A stretch of DNA of 64,000 nucleotides from Parasediminibacterium sp046546515 (GTDB lineage: Bacteria > Bacteroidota > Bacteroidia > Chitinophagales > Chitinophagaceae): positions 23,587 through 87,586 of the forward strand of contig NZ_JBKHKJ010000023.1 of NCBI RefSeq assembly GCF_046546515.1, in the 5' to 3' direction. Numbering within the stretch: the first letter of the stretch is position 1; each line of letters starts with the position of its first letter. Under the pieces are notes generated by a model. The model did not search any database and had not been told where the DNA came from. It worked only from the letters and a program-made list of their open reading frames with translations. Positions 24,400 to 33,244 of the stretch are shown piece after piece. A program made the translations under genes and the position numbers.

Positions 24400-25425
24400 T
24401 TATTCTTTTTTATCCACAATCTGATAAAAATATTGTTTATTTAATATAAAATATTGGTACACTACGCTGCCATTATATACGCCTTTCAACTGGCAAATAG
24501 GCACTCGGTTTAGTGAATGTGTTTTGTATCCACGGAGCCATATCCCCAATACTGAAAAGTGGGCTTTGCTGATAGCTGCAAAAAAATACTTGTCGCCATG
24601 GAACAACCCTTTCCATGCAGAAATAGCGTCTAGCAAAAAACGTAAAGGGATAATGGTAATTTTCTCTTTGAAAGTAAGGTTTTTAGAAAGCATCAGCAAG
24701 TTGTTCCTGAAATTGAGGAAAACTTTTCGGCCACCCCGTGGCAGGGTGCCTGCACCCACATGGTAAACAACAGATTGCGGGCAACCCATGATGCGGTAGC
24801 CCATTAGCTGCATCCGCCAGCAGAGGTCTATTTCCTCCTGGTGTGCAAAAAAGAAGTCATCAAAACCGCCTGCCGCATGAAAAACCTTGCTTTTCACAAA
24901 CATGGCTGCCCCGCTTGCCCAGAATATTTCCTGGATATCGTCATATTGGTGCCTGTCTTCCTCCAAAACATCAAAAATACGCCCTCTCGAAAAGGGGTAT
25001 CCCAGTTTGTCTATCCACCCACCAGATGCGCCTGCATATTCCAGCAAATGACGGTGTTTGTACGAAATAAGCTTGGGTTGGCAGGCTGCTATGCTGGCAT
25101 CTGCCTCCATCAGGCTAATAATAGGCTCTATCCAGTTATTAGAAACCTCCACATCAGAATTAAGCAATACATAATAATCGCTCTCCACCAGCTTCAATGC
25201 CCAGTTGTAGCCACCTGCAAACCCTTCATTTTTGTTATTAACCAGTATTTCTACACTAGGGAAATGTTCCTTTACAAAAGAAATAGACTCATCTGTAGAA
25301 GCATTGTCTGCAACAACCACACGCTTATTGGCGTAAGTGCTGCCCAGCACAGACGGAAGGAAATTTTGCAGGTGCTGCTTTCCGTTAAAGTTTAAAATTA
25401 CAATAGCTACTGAAGGACTAGTCAA
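24400..25425 (-). CDS. GT2 family glycosyltransferase, rhamnosyl/WbbL-like
   Basis: This 341-aa GT-A fold enzyme starts AIVILNFNGKQHLQNFLPSV. It has the donor and metal motif VLLNSDVEVSNNWIEPI (about 90-106), and later GGFDDFFFAHQEEIDLCWRM, the ED-type catalytic block of GT2 enzymes that add rhamnose or similar sugars to lipid-linked glycans. No transmembrane helix is evident, so it is probably a peripheral membrane protein. The nucleotide sugar is not deducible. It lies about 210 bp downstream of rpe on the same strand, separated by a long hairpin repeat. Confidence 0.9.
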   Translation of the reverse strand: MTSPSVAIVILNFNGKQHLQNFLPSVLGSTYANKRVVVADNASTDESISFVKEHFPSVEILVNNKNEGFAGGYNWALKLVESDYYVLLNSDVEVSNNWIEPIISLMEADASIAACQPKLISYKHRHLLEYAGASGGWIDKLGYPFSRGRIFDVLEEDRHQYDDIQEIFWASGAAMFVKSKVFHAAGGFDDFFFAHQEEIDLCWRMQLMGYRIMGCPQSVVYHVGAGTLPRGGRKVFLNFRNNLLMLSKNLTFKEKITIIPLRFLLDAISAWKGLFHGDKYFFAAISKAHFSVLGIWLRGYKTHSLNRVPICQLKGVYNGSVVYQYFILNKQYFYQIVDKKE

Positions 25426-25483
25426 ACAAGTTCAATTTTTGCGAAAATAGAGGTTTACATATTACCACGAAGGCACACTTATT

Positions 25484-25660
25484 ATTCACCACATAGGCAT
25501 ATAGTACACATAGTTTTAAACCGGTAAAAAAAAGAAAAAATAGTTTTTAACCTTATTGCTATCTCTTTATAAGCCACTAGGGGCTAAAAAAGAAAGGCAA
25601 CATACTATTTTTTCTTTCTTTTTCTTGCTAGTTTCCTATGTGCCTATGTGGTGAGTATTA
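25484..25660. repeat. Long hairpin of the CCACATAGGCA repeat family
   Basis: The left arm (CACCACATAGGCATATAGTA, then ACATAGTTTTAAA) and right arm (CTATGTGCCTATGTGGTGAG) enclose A-rich and T-rich runs. The right arm runs into rpe and encodes its last residues THHIGT and its stop. Confidence 0.7.
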
Positions 25661-26307
25661 ACTACATTTTTCAAATCTGCTATGGCCTTGATGGGGTCAG
25701 CAGCTTTAAAAACGGAGCTGCCAGCTACCAATACCGTTGCGCCTGCCTCCACAATTGTAGCCGCATTGGCAAGCGTAACCCCTCCATCAATTTCAATATC
25801 AACAGCCAGCCCTCTTTCATTAATCAGTTGCCTTAATTGCCTTATTTTTTCTAGTGTATAGGGTATAAACTGCTGGCCGCCAAAGCCTGGGTTCACGCTC
25901 ATCAGGTTTACCAAGTCTATATCTGCTATAATATCAACTAGCAGGTGTATGGGTGTGTGCGGGTTTACGGCTACCCCAACCTTCATGCCCAGCCCTTTTA
26001 TCTGTTGTATGTTGCGATGCAGGTTGCGGCAAGCTTCTATATGCACGGTAAGTATATCTGCACCTGCCGTTGCAAATGCTGCCGCATAATTCCCCGGGTC
26101 TTCTATCATTAGGTGTACGTCCAGTATTTTGGTCGTGGCTGTCCTTATTTGTTCTATAACGGGCAGGCCAAAACTAATGTTGGGCACAAAACGCCCATCC
26201 ATCACGTCTAAGTGCAGCCAGTCTGCCTCGCTGTTGTTCAGCATGTTGCATTCGTCCGCCAATCTTAAAAAGTTGGATGCTAGTAGGGAAGGAGCGATAA
26301 TGGGCAT
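25636..26307 (-). CDS. rpe: Ribulose-phosphate 3-epimerase
   Basis: Rpe interconverts ribulose 5-phosphate and xylulose 5-phosphate in the pentose phosphate pathway. The TIM-barrel motifs are intact: APSLLASNFLRLADE, WLHLDVMDGRFVPNISFG (catalytic Asp and metal-site His), LDVHLMIEDP, VNPGFGGQQFIPY and DIEIDGGVTLANA. The 223-aa length is typical. Its product links arabinose catabolism in this window (AraD gives xylulose 5-phosphate) with sedoheptulose 7-phosphate for the heptose genes. The C-terminal THHIGT is encoded by a dispersed repeat. Confidence 0.96.
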   Translation of the reverse strand: MPIIAPSLLASNFLRLADECNMLNNSEADWLHLDVMDGRFVPNISFGLPVIEQIRTATTKILDVHLMIEDPGNYAAAFATAGADILTVHIEACRNLHRNIQQIKGLGMKVGVAVNPHTPIHLLVDIIADIDLVNLMSVNPGFGGQQFIPYTLEKIRQLRQLINERGLAVDIEIDGGVTLANAATIVEAGATVLVAGSSVFKAADPIKAIADLKNVVNTHHIGT

Positions 26308-26323
26308 GTGTAATTTTTTAAAG

Positions 26324-27124
26324 TTATTGCAACCGTTTAATAGCCGCTTCGGCTTCTACCATGGCGTTGTCTAAAGCAAAAGCCTGCTGGTATTTGGCAA
26401 TGGCTTCTGTTTTTTTCAATAATGCCTCATAGCATTTGCCTTGCCAGTAATAAGCATCGGCAAACCTGTTGCTTACGCTTGCTGCTGTGCTAAATACATT
26501 CAATGCCTCGTTGTATTTCTTGCTGTCGAAATATACATAGCCTTTTTCAAGATAGGCGTCCATGAATGTATAGTTATTATCGATGCTTTTGTCAAAAAAG
26601 AAAAGGGCTTTTTCCTTGTTGCCAGAGCGTGCAAAAAACACGCCTGCAAAAAAAGCAGTGTACGCATCGTATTCCCTACCAAGCCGTAGCTCGTCTATCT
26701 GCTGGCATATAACGAGTGTTTTTGGGTTTTTGGTTTCTGCATAAAGGTTGGCTAGTGCTAGCAACCCATCCTGCGCAGGGTAAATATTAACTGCTGTGGT
26801 GTAATAGCGTATGGCTGACGTTGTGTCCCCAGCGTGTTGGCATACCTGCCCTTTTTTGTACCAAAGGGCGTAGTTGCCCTTGTCACGCACAATAAGCGAA
26901 TCTAGTTGTGCCAATGCCTGCTTGTAATTGCCAATGCTATCAAGTGCAGTAACATAGTTGAACCTTAGCCCCGTGCTGTCTGGTTTTTGTTGCACAGCCT
27001 TCCCCAGATTGGCAACATAAGTAGGTGTAGTTGTTCCATTTGCAGCGGGGGGATTTTTTTGGTCAGTATTATTCTTGCAGCCTATAAAAAATACAACAAG
27101 CAGCGGCACAAAACATCTATTCAT
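26324..27124 (-). CDS. TPR-repeat lipoprotein
   Basis: This 266-aa protein has a short signal peptide with a lipobox (FFIGC, Cys about residue 16), a linker rich in N, T and P, and then five to six tetratricopeptide repeats (about 35-262). The repeats are seen as GNYKQALAQLDSLI, GDTTSAIRYYTTAV, GNKEKALFFFDKSI, KKYNEALNVFSTAA and KKTEAIAKYQQAF. TPR lipoproteins act as scaffolds in the periplasm, for instance in envelope assembly. No specific partner can be named. It lies 16 bp upstream of rpe and is probably co-transcribed. Confidence 0.85.
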   Translation of the reverse strand: MNRCFVPLLVVFFIGCKNNTDQKNPPAANGTTTPTYVANLGKAVQQKPDSTGLRFNYVTALDSIGNYKQALAQLDSLIVRDKGNYALWYKKGQVCQHAGDTTSAIRYYTTAVNIYPAQDGLLALANLYAETKNPKTLVICQQIDELRLGREYDAYTAFFAGVFFARSGNKEKALFFFDKSIDNNYTFMDAYLEKGYVYFDSKKYNEALNVFSTAASVSNRFADAYYWQGKCYEALLKKTEAIAKYQQAFALDNAMVEAEAAIKRLQ

Positions 27125-27227
27125 CCTGCAAAAATAATAGCTGTTGGTACAGCAAACTTTTTTATTTAGATATTTTTTGCTACTGAAGTTGTTTCAACTT
27201 TTCATTCTTTTGTTCTAAAATCTAATG

Positions 27228-27254
27228 CAACTCATAATTTATAATTCATAATTA
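27228..27254. repeat. AACTCATAATTTATAATTCATAAT quasi-tandem repeat
   Basis: An AATTATGAATTATAAATTATGAG-type word series on the complementary strand, touching the stop codon of the glycosyltransferase at 27252. Confidence 0.6.
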
Positions 27255-28382
27255 TCCAAAAATCCACTTTACCTGTTGTTTGGCATTTGCTTCGTTGTTA
27301 AACATGCCAGCTAATATTTTTTTCCGCAATGTAATTTCCTCTGTAGTAAAAGGCTGGTTTTTCAATTGCAATACAATATTGGCAAAAACGTTGGCATTGC
27401 TACCAATATGGCAAGCAGCTTCTAACCCACTACCAACTACTGTTGCTTCGTTTACTAGGCAATGCCGCCCATTGTACAAAGCATTCAATAATTTTAGCTT
27501 AATACCGCTGCTGTGGTAAGATGGCAGGATGTTGATATGTGCTTTGGCAATCATTTCCTGCATTTCTTTTTCATCAGGGTTGGCTACAAGGCAGGTATGT
27601 TTTTGCTCATGAGCCAATTCCTCTAATTTTTTTGATGGTTTTTTGCCAGTAATTACCAATGGTACTTTTATTTTACTAAATACTTCTTGTATTAGCCAAA
27701 TGGCTGCCTGTTCATTTACATCCACGCTTAAATCTGCTTGGTAAAGGCAAAAATGGCCAATACCCTCCAAGCAGTTCACTTCCCAGTTTGGTGGCAGGTA
27801 GAGCGGTAGGTAATCTATGGTTTTGCAGCCAAGCTCGTTTCTATAAACAGCTACATCTTTCTCTGTAACGCCCCAAAATGCCGTGGCTTTTGAAACGATT
27901 GATTGTTCATATTTTTTTAGCAGCCGGCTTTCCCAGTAATAATATATTTTTTTAAGAGGGGAGGAGGCGTGGTGGAACAATTCATGATAATACTGGTACT
28001 CCACATTGTGTACCCGTACAAATTTTTTCCTCCCTGCAAAACGAGGGTCAGCCAGTAGGTAAGTGCAGTGGATGCCCTCCATGAAAATAGGGTAATCATC
28101 GTTCAATAAATTATTAAATAACAATTCGTTTTTCCTGCTGGCAACAATATACGGGAAGCGGCTCGAAATGCCCTTATGGCCTTCTTGGCGTTTATAATAG
28201 TTTACAGATGCGCAATACTTATTCAATTCTTCCTGCTCACCCCGTCCATATTCAAAGCAATGCAGGTGAATTTTTACGCCCTGTGCCTGCAGGGCAGGCA
28301 GCTTGTAAAACAAATCAAATACACCTCCGTAATCTACCGGGTAAGGTACATTGAGCGTAATAATATGTAGGTGTTTTTCCAA
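27252..28382 (-). CDS. Glycosyltransferase, GT4-like
   Basis: This 376-aa protein has a GT-B layout. The N-terminal domain begins LHIITLNVPYPVDYGGVFDL, the glycine-rich acceptor loop of GT4 enzymes that act on cell-surface glycans. FVRVHNVEYQYYHELF is the HNVE motif found in the WcaC/exosortase-linked group. The donor domain contains LVITGKKPSKKLEEL and HINILPSYHSSGIKLKLLNA, where SGIKLK corresponds to the nucleotide-binding loop. It is cytoplasmic or peripheral to the membrane. It is one of several glycosyltransferases transcribed in the same direction, but large repeat-filled gaps suggest separate transcripts. Confidence 0.8.
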   Translation of the reverse strand: MEKHLHIITLNVPYPVDYGGVFDLFYKLPALQAQGVKIHLHCFEYGRGEQEELNKYCASVNYYKRQEGHKGISSRFPYIVASRKNELLFNNLLNDDYPIFMEGIHCTYLLADPRFAGRKKFVRVHNVEYQYYHELFHHASSPLKKIYYYWESRLLKKYEQSIVSKATAFWGVTEKDVAVYRNELGCKTIDYLPLYLPPNWEVNCLEGIGHFCLYQADLSVDVNEQAAIWLIQEVFSKIKVPLVITGKKPSKKLEELAHEQKHTCLVANPDEKEMQEMIAKAHINILPSYHSSGIKLKLLNALYNGRHCLVNEATVVGSGLEAACHIGSNANVFANIVLQLKNQPFTTEEITLRKKILAGMFNNEANAKQQVKWIFG

Positions 28383-28448
28383 AATAAACAGATGGGTATA
28401 TCAATGATTGAATAATTTTCTACTACTCACCGTATCGAATATGCTTTT

Positions 28449-28580
28449 TAGCCACAAAGGCACAAAAACACGAAGCAAGACAAGTGTTAAAAGATATTGA
28501 TAACATCTTTTTTCTTCTTTTTTTCTTCCTTAAAACTTTGTGCCTCTTTGAGTCTTTGTGCCTTAGTGGCAGATTAAACA
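28449..28580. repeat. Long hairpin of the CCACAAAGGCACAAA repeat family
   Basis: The left arm starts GCCACAAAGGCACAAAAAC and the right arm ends TTTGTGCCTTAGTGGC. A near-identical arrangement, including the interior GATAACAT...TTTTTCTTC stretch, lies at 33654-33800. Confidence 0.75.
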
Positions 28581-28608
28581 AACTTGCACTTGAGTAGCAA
28601 CATTCTTT

Positions 28609-29703
28609 TTAATTTTCAAATACTGCTTTCCAAAATGCAATCAATTTTTTTTCCTCTTGCCCCCAGTTAAGTATCCCAGAGGCATTAATTGCGTTCTTCT
28701 CCAATTCATTATACAATACATTGTTTTGTAATAGTTTGTTCACTGCGACGGCAATTGTTTCCTCTCTTGTGTTGTGAATAAGATAGGCAAACGGGTGGTC
28801 TTTGATGATGGCTGCATATTCAGGGTAACCAACGCAAACCTGTGGTATGCCTGCCATCATATAATCGAAAAAGCGGTTGGCCAAGGAATAATATTGGTTC
28901 AGGCCAGTATCTTCAAACAGCATCATGCCTATATGGCATTGCTGTGTAAGCGGTTGCAATGCAGCGGGTGCTACAGCTCCTTTAAAAATGACTTTATCCT
29001 CTACAGCATGTTCTTTTGCCAGTTCCATTGCCTGGGTTAAGAAATTGCCAACGCCACAAATTAAAAGCGTAGCGTTTATTTGCTTCATGGCAGGGATAAG
29101 GGTTTCAAAACTTCTCCCTTCGTTCACGGCTCCTTGGTAAATAAGGGTAGGTGTTGCAAATTTTTCAACTTTAGCTAATGTTTGTTGGGTGGGGAGGTTC
29201 CTTACTATTTCATAGTCCGCAGCATACCTCCTGTTCAATTCTTGCTTTATAAAAAAGTTCACCGTATAGCCATGCCGGAACCTAGGCACTGCAAACCGCT
29301 CTATAGCCAACCAAACCTTGTGTATAAGCGGGCGGGTAACAATTTCTTTTTGTTCTGTAAACAATTCGTGTGCATCGTAAATCCTTTTCTTTTTGCGAAT
29401 GGTAGAGGCAAGGTAGCAAGGCATGATGGTGTCTAAATCAATGGCACAAAACGCATCAGCCTTGGCAAATAACAGATAGATGAAAAGCCGAAGGTTGTAT
29501 TCAGTATAAAATAAAATACCTTTTGAAAAAAAACAGTATAAGCGTTTTTGGGCAAATGACTGTAGCTTTAAATCAGTTGAATTGTTTAGTTTCCTGCCAA
29601 TAAGCACTGTTTCATAGCCAGCCTGTGAAAGCGACGTGCAAATGCGCTGCATCCGCTGGTCATAAGTTAAATCATTGGTAACTGTTAATAAAATACGAGG
29701 CAA
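28609..29703 (-). CDS. Glycosyltransferase, GT4-like
   Basis: This 364-aa GT-B protein begins RILLTVTNDLTYDQRMQRIC, an N-terminus shared with Bacteroidota GT4 glycosyltransferases of capsule and exopolysaccharide loci. KRIYDAHELFTE is the acceptor-side loop. TLIYQGAVNEGRSFETLIPAM starts the donor domain and MMLFEDTGLNQYYSLANRFFDYMMAG carries the sugar-nucleotide contacts. The acceptor and sugar cannot be read. It is the first gene of the minus-strand glycan region. The 559 bp upstream separate it from rpsO, which runs the other way, so that gap should hold its promoter. Confidence 0.82.
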   Translation of the reverse strand: MPRILLTVTNDLTYDQRMQRICTSLSQAGYETVLIGRKLNNSTDLKLQSFAQKRLYCFFSKGILFYTEYNLRLFIYLLFAKADAFCAIDLDTIMPCYLASTIRKKKRIYDAHELFTEQKEIVTRPLIHKVWLAIERFAVPRFRHGYTVNFFIKQELNRRYAADYEIVRNLPTQQTLAKVEKFATPTLIYQGAVNEGRSFETLIPAMKQINATLLICGVGNFLTQAMELAKEHAVEDKVIFKGAVAPAALQPLTQQCHIGMMLFEDTGLNQYYSLANRFFDYMMAGIPQVCVGYPEYAAIIKDHPFAYLIHNTREETIAVAVNKLLQNNVLYNELEKNAINASGILNWGQEEKKLIAFWKAVFEN

Positions 29704-30177
29704 TTTGTTGATGGTTTAAAAATGAATTGCAGTCTCATTTGGAACAATCGCAAATATATACCCACAACACATTGGCATAAAAGTTTTTTGGAAATAAAGT
29801 AAATGAAGAAGAGGACTAAATAAGAAAATGAAACTTCATAAAGTTTTTTTGAATAAAATTCTAATCAAATCCAATTGTAATAAAATGGTTGTAATAAATA
29901 AAATTATTGCAGAAATTTTATTACAGCTTTGTAATATTTATTTTCTAATTATTTGTTTTATTGCAGAAAAATTATTACAGTTGATTTAAACTTTTTTTAT
30001 TCAATAAAATTTAATAGCAATGTTGCTTATTTTAGTCAATTGGTTTTTCAAAAAATAAGATTAGCTGCTTCAAATTTTTTATTCTTCTTTCTTCCCTTCG
30101 TGCTACTTTGCGTCTTTGAGATTTTGTGGCTATTAAATACGTTATCAACATTGTTCAAAAAAATAGTTTGTTAAATA
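29704..30177. other. AT-rich divergent intergenic region with direct repeats
   Basis: There is no supported gene. Two 23-bp direct repeats (29904-29926 and 29958-29980; core TTATTGCAG...TTATTACAG, 2 mismatches) are 54 bp apart, start to start. A half copy of the CTTTGTGGC repeat family lies at about 30090-30136. Confidence 0.55.
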
Positions 30178-30208
30178 TTGCGTACTTTACTTAAAACACT
30201 TACATTTG
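30178..30208 (+). promoter_or_regulatory. Promoter of rpsO, Bacteroidota type
   Basis: TTG at 30178 and TACATTTG at 30201-30208 match the -33 (TTTG) and -7 (TAnnTTTG) boxes with 20 bp between them. The start codon of rpsO is about 55 bp downstream. Confidence 0.7.
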
Positions 30209-30262
30209 CAGCCATAAAAAAAATGACAAAAGGCAATACCGTTTGCCTAAAACGTAAATACA

Positions 30263-30532
30263 ATGGCAATTACTAAAGAAAAAAAAGAAAGCATCTTTAC
30301 CCAATATGGTGGTGCTGCAACCAACACAGGTTCTACAGAAGCGCAAGTAGCCTTATTAACTGAACGTATCCTTGATATTAGCAAGCACTTGCAAGCTAAT
30401 AAAAAAGATTTCTCTAGCCAACGTGGCTTGATACATTTAGTAGGCGAGCGTAAAAGTTTGTTGAGTTACTTGCAAAAGACCGATTTGATGGGCTACCGTG
30501 CCTTGATTGAAAAATTAGGTTTAAGAAAATAA
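30263..30532 (+). CDS. rpsO: 30S ribosomal protein S15
   Basis: S15 binds the 16S rRNA central domain early in 30S assembly. The 89-aa length and the sequence (EKKESIFTQYGGAATNTGST at the N-terminus, GLIHLVGERKSLLSYLQKTD, YRALIEKLGLRK at the end) fit the family exactly. It is followed by pnp, as in many bacteria, where pnp and rpsO transcripts are processed together. In E. coli S15 represses its own translation, but no comparable fold was checked here. Confidence 0.97.
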   Translation: MAITKEKKESIFTQYGGAATNTGSTEAQVALLTERILDISKHLQANKKDFSSQRGLIHLVGERKSLLSYLQKTDLMGYRALIEKLGLRK

Positions 30533-30601
30533 TTCCTTATCCCCTTTACAAAGGGGGGTTTGGAGACATTCATATACACCAAGAAAAGTCTTGGCTATAT
30601 G

Positions 30602-30634
30602 CAAATCCCAACTTCTCAACGATGTTGGGATTTG
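30602..30634 (+). terminator. Terminator or processing hairpin between rpsO and pnp
   Basis: Perfect 11-bp arms (CAAATCCCAAC and GTTGGGATTTG) are followed by TGTTTTTG. A second GC-rich hairpin (CCCCTTT/AAAGGGG, 30541-30556) lies upstream. It probably causes partial termination, so that rpsO exceeds pnp. Confidence 0.75.
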
Positions 30635-30734
30635 TGTTTTTGTTCTATTTTGCTAACCCATATTCACATAATTTGTATTTGCCAATGGTTTTGTTTTGCA
30701 GGCCTTCGCTCTTACATCTTCAATTTCATTAATA

Positions 30735-32870
30735 ATGTTATCACAACCTATACAATCTAGTTTTCTACTGCCTGATGGTTCCGAAGTAATCATCGAAACA
30801 GGCAAAATGGCACGCCAGGCCGATGGTTCTGTTACCGTGCGCCAAGGCAATTGCATATTATTGGCAACTGTTGTCGCTAATAAAGACCCAAAAGAAGGTC
30901 AGGATTTCTTCCCTTTGAGTGTTGATTACCAGGAAAAATTTGCTGCAGCTGGCCGCATCCCCGGTTCTTTTTTCAAGCGTGAAGCACGTTTGAACGACTA
31001 CGAAATTTTAACCAGCCGTTTGATAGACAGGGCATTGCGCCCTCTGTTCCCAGAAGATTATTTGTGCGATGTACAAGTATTAATCAGCCTTATTTCCAGC
31101 GACCCTGAAGTAATGCCAGATGCATTGGCTTGTTTAGCAGCCTCGGCAGCTTTAGCAGTTTCTGACATACCTGTAAAGGAAATTATTTCAGAAGTACGTA
31201 TTGGCCGCATAAACGGAAAATTTGTAGTAAACCCTACAAGGTCTCAATTAGAAAAGGCCGACATGGAATTTATCATCGCAGCAACTGAAATGAACCTGAT
31301 GATGGTAGAAGGAGAAGCAAAAGAATGCAGCGAGGAAGACCTTATTAAAGCATTGGAACTAGCGCACGATGCTATCCGTGTACAAATAAAAGCACAGGAA
31401 AAATTAAAGGAACTAAAAGGTATCACTACCAAAAGGGATTATAAAAAACCTGTTGAAGACCTTGATATAAAAGCTAAAGTTGAAGCTTTTGCAAAAGACA
31501 AAATCTACGAAATTTCCCGCAAAGGCTCTGCAAAACATGAAAGAAGCGATGCGTACAGTGCATTGAAAGATGAACTGATTGGTAGCTTAGGCACAGAAAT
31601 TACGGATGTTCAAAAGAAATTGGCCAAAAAATACTACGCCGATTTGCAGTGGGAAGTAGTAAGGAGCATGATAATAGACGACCGTTTCCGTTTGGATGGA
31701 AGGAAGCTAGACGAAGTGCGCCCATTGGCCATGGAAGTAGATATTTTGCCTGGGCCACATGGTTCTTCTTTGTTTACCCGTGGTGAAACACAATCACTTA
31801 CATCGGTTACCTTCGGTACGCCATTAGATGAACTGCTGGTAGAAAGCGCAGCAAAATCTGTTGACAGCAAATTTTACCTTCATTATAATTTCCCTCCGTT
31901 CAGCACAGGTGAAGTAAAAATGATGCGTGGCCAAAGCCGCCGCGAAGTTGGGCATGGCAACCTTGCCCAACGTTCTCTAAAACAAATGATGCCAGATAGC
32001 AGCACTTATGCTTATACAGTACGTATTGTAAGCGATATTTTAGAAAGCAATGGGTCATCATCTATGGCTACTGTTTGTGCAGGTTCGCTTGCATTGATGG
32101 ACGCTGGTGTGCCAATACCAAAACACGTTAGTGGCGTGGCAATGGGGTTGATTACCCGTGAGGACAACAAATATGCTATCCTTACAGATATTTTGGGTGA
32201 TGAAGACCATTTGGGCGACATGGACTTTAAAGTAACAGGTACCCGTGAAGGTATTTGCGGCGTGCAGATGGATATTAAAGTTGATGGATTGAGCATGGAT
32301 GTAATGCGTGAAGCATTAAACCAAGCCCGCGCTGGCCGCTTGCATATATTGGATGCCATGTACGAAGCGATGCCGACTGCCCGTGAAGAAGTAAAATCTC
32401 ATGCGCCTCGCGTAATTAAAATTAGCATTGATAAAGAATATATTGGTGCTGTGATAGGGCCAGGTGGCAAAATAATACAAGAAATACAAAAAGAAACAGG
32501 CACTACTATTAATATTGAAGAAGTAGGCAATAGGGGTGAAGTAAGCATTTTCTCCAGCAGCAAAGAAGCCGTGGAAAAAGCACTGAACTGGATTAAAGGC
32601 ATAGTGATGGTGCCTGAAGTAGGTACTGAATATGAAGGTACTGTAAAAAGCATTAAGGAATTTGGTGCTTTTGTAGAATTCCTACCTAAGAAAGAAGGCT
32701 TGCTACACATAAGTGAAATAAGCTGGAAACGCTTGGAAACAATGGAAGGTGTGCTGAAAGAGGGCGACAAGGTAAAAGTGAAGTTAATGGAAATTGACCC
32801 ACGTACTGGCAAATTCAAGCTAAGCCGCAAGGCATTGCTGCCAAGGCCTGATGCAACTGCAAAGGCATAA
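30735..32870 (+). CDS. pnp: Polyribonucleotide nucleotidyltransferase
   Basis: PNPase degrades RNA 3' to 5' by phosphorolysis as a homotrimer. I chose the ATG at 30735 (MLSQPIQSSFLLPDGS), giving 711 aa. An upstream in-frame start at 30696 adds 13 residues that are not conserved in the family as I know it. The domains in order are RNase PH 1 (about 10-140), a helical linker, RNase PH 2 (about 300-530, with GRKLDEVRPL and LGDEDHLGDMDFKV), KH (about 545-605, IGAVIGPGGKIIQEIQ) and S1 (about 620-690, KEFGAFVEFLPKKEGLLHIS). All are intact. Confidence 0.97.
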   Translation: MLSQPIQSSFLLPDGSEVIIETGKMARQADGSVTVRQGNCILLATVVANKDPKEGQDFFPLSVDYQEKFAAAGRIPGSFFKREARLNDYEILTSRLIDRALRPLFPEDYLCDVQVLISLISSDPEVMPDALACLAASAALAVSDIPVKEIISEVRIGRINGKFVVNPTRSQLEKADMEFIIAATEMNLMMVEGEAKECSEEDLIKALELAHDAIRVQIKAQEKLKELKGITTKRDYKKPVEDLDIKAKVEAFAKDKIYEISRKGSAKHERSDAYSALKDELIGSLGTEITDVQKKLAKKYYADLQWEVVRSMIIDDRFRLDGRKLDEVRPLAMEVDILPGPHGSSLFTRGETQSLTSVTFGTPLDELLVESAAKSVDSKFYLHYNFPPFSTGEVKMMRGQSRREVGHGNLAQRSLKQMMPDSSTYAYTVRIVSDILESNGSSSMATVCAGSLALMDAGVPIPKHVSGVAMGLITREDNKYAILTDILGDEDHLGDMDFKVTGTREGICGVQMDIKVDGLSMDVMREALNQARAGRLHILDAMYEAMPTAREEVKSHAPRVIKISIDKEYIGAVIGPGGKIIQEIQKETGTTINIEEVGNRGEVSIFSSSKEAVEKALNWIKGIVMVPEVGTEYEGTVKSIKEFGAFVEFLPKKEGLLHISEISWKRLETMEGVLKEGDKVKVKLMEIDPRTGKFKLSRKALLPRPDATAKA

Positions 32871-32891
32871 AAGGAATATACGATTATATGC

Positions 32892-32919
32892 AAAGCCCGT
32901 GCTATTTTGTGCGGGCTTT
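32892..32919 (+). terminator. Terminator of pnp
   Basis: Arms AAAGCCCG and CGGGCTTT around a 12-nt loop, followed by TTGTTTTAG, 21 bp after the stop codon. Confidence 0.85.
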
Positions 32920-33244
32920 TTGTTTTAGATATTTGGGTCAGGATTGGCGGTTGTAATAATTTATGTTACAGTGATTGGAATTTAGCTAAAAAATTATCTG
33001 CTTTATTTGTTTTTATTCAAATTTTTATTTGTTTTATTTGCCAATTATATATCTTTAGTATTCAAACAATTGAGTCCACTATCGATTGTTTGAGTACTAA
33101 ATAAATATCCTGATGAAATATACACCAAGTTGTAGCACTAAATGCTATAAATATAGGCTAGGGGTTATTATTAGTAGTGTACATTTTTGAAATCATTTTG
33201 TTATTTTTAAGTATTACGATAAACCCCTTAAACGACGCGAGAGA
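32920..33244. other. AT-rich leader before a response regulator
   Basis: There is no gene that I can support. The region must contain the response-regulator promoter, but I see no clear -33/-7 pair. It is notably rich in T runs. Confidence 0.4.

Noticed and set aside
30696..30734. Longer N-terminus for PNPase
   Set aside because: Thirteen extra residues are not part of the known PNPase N-terminus; the ATG at 30735 fits better.
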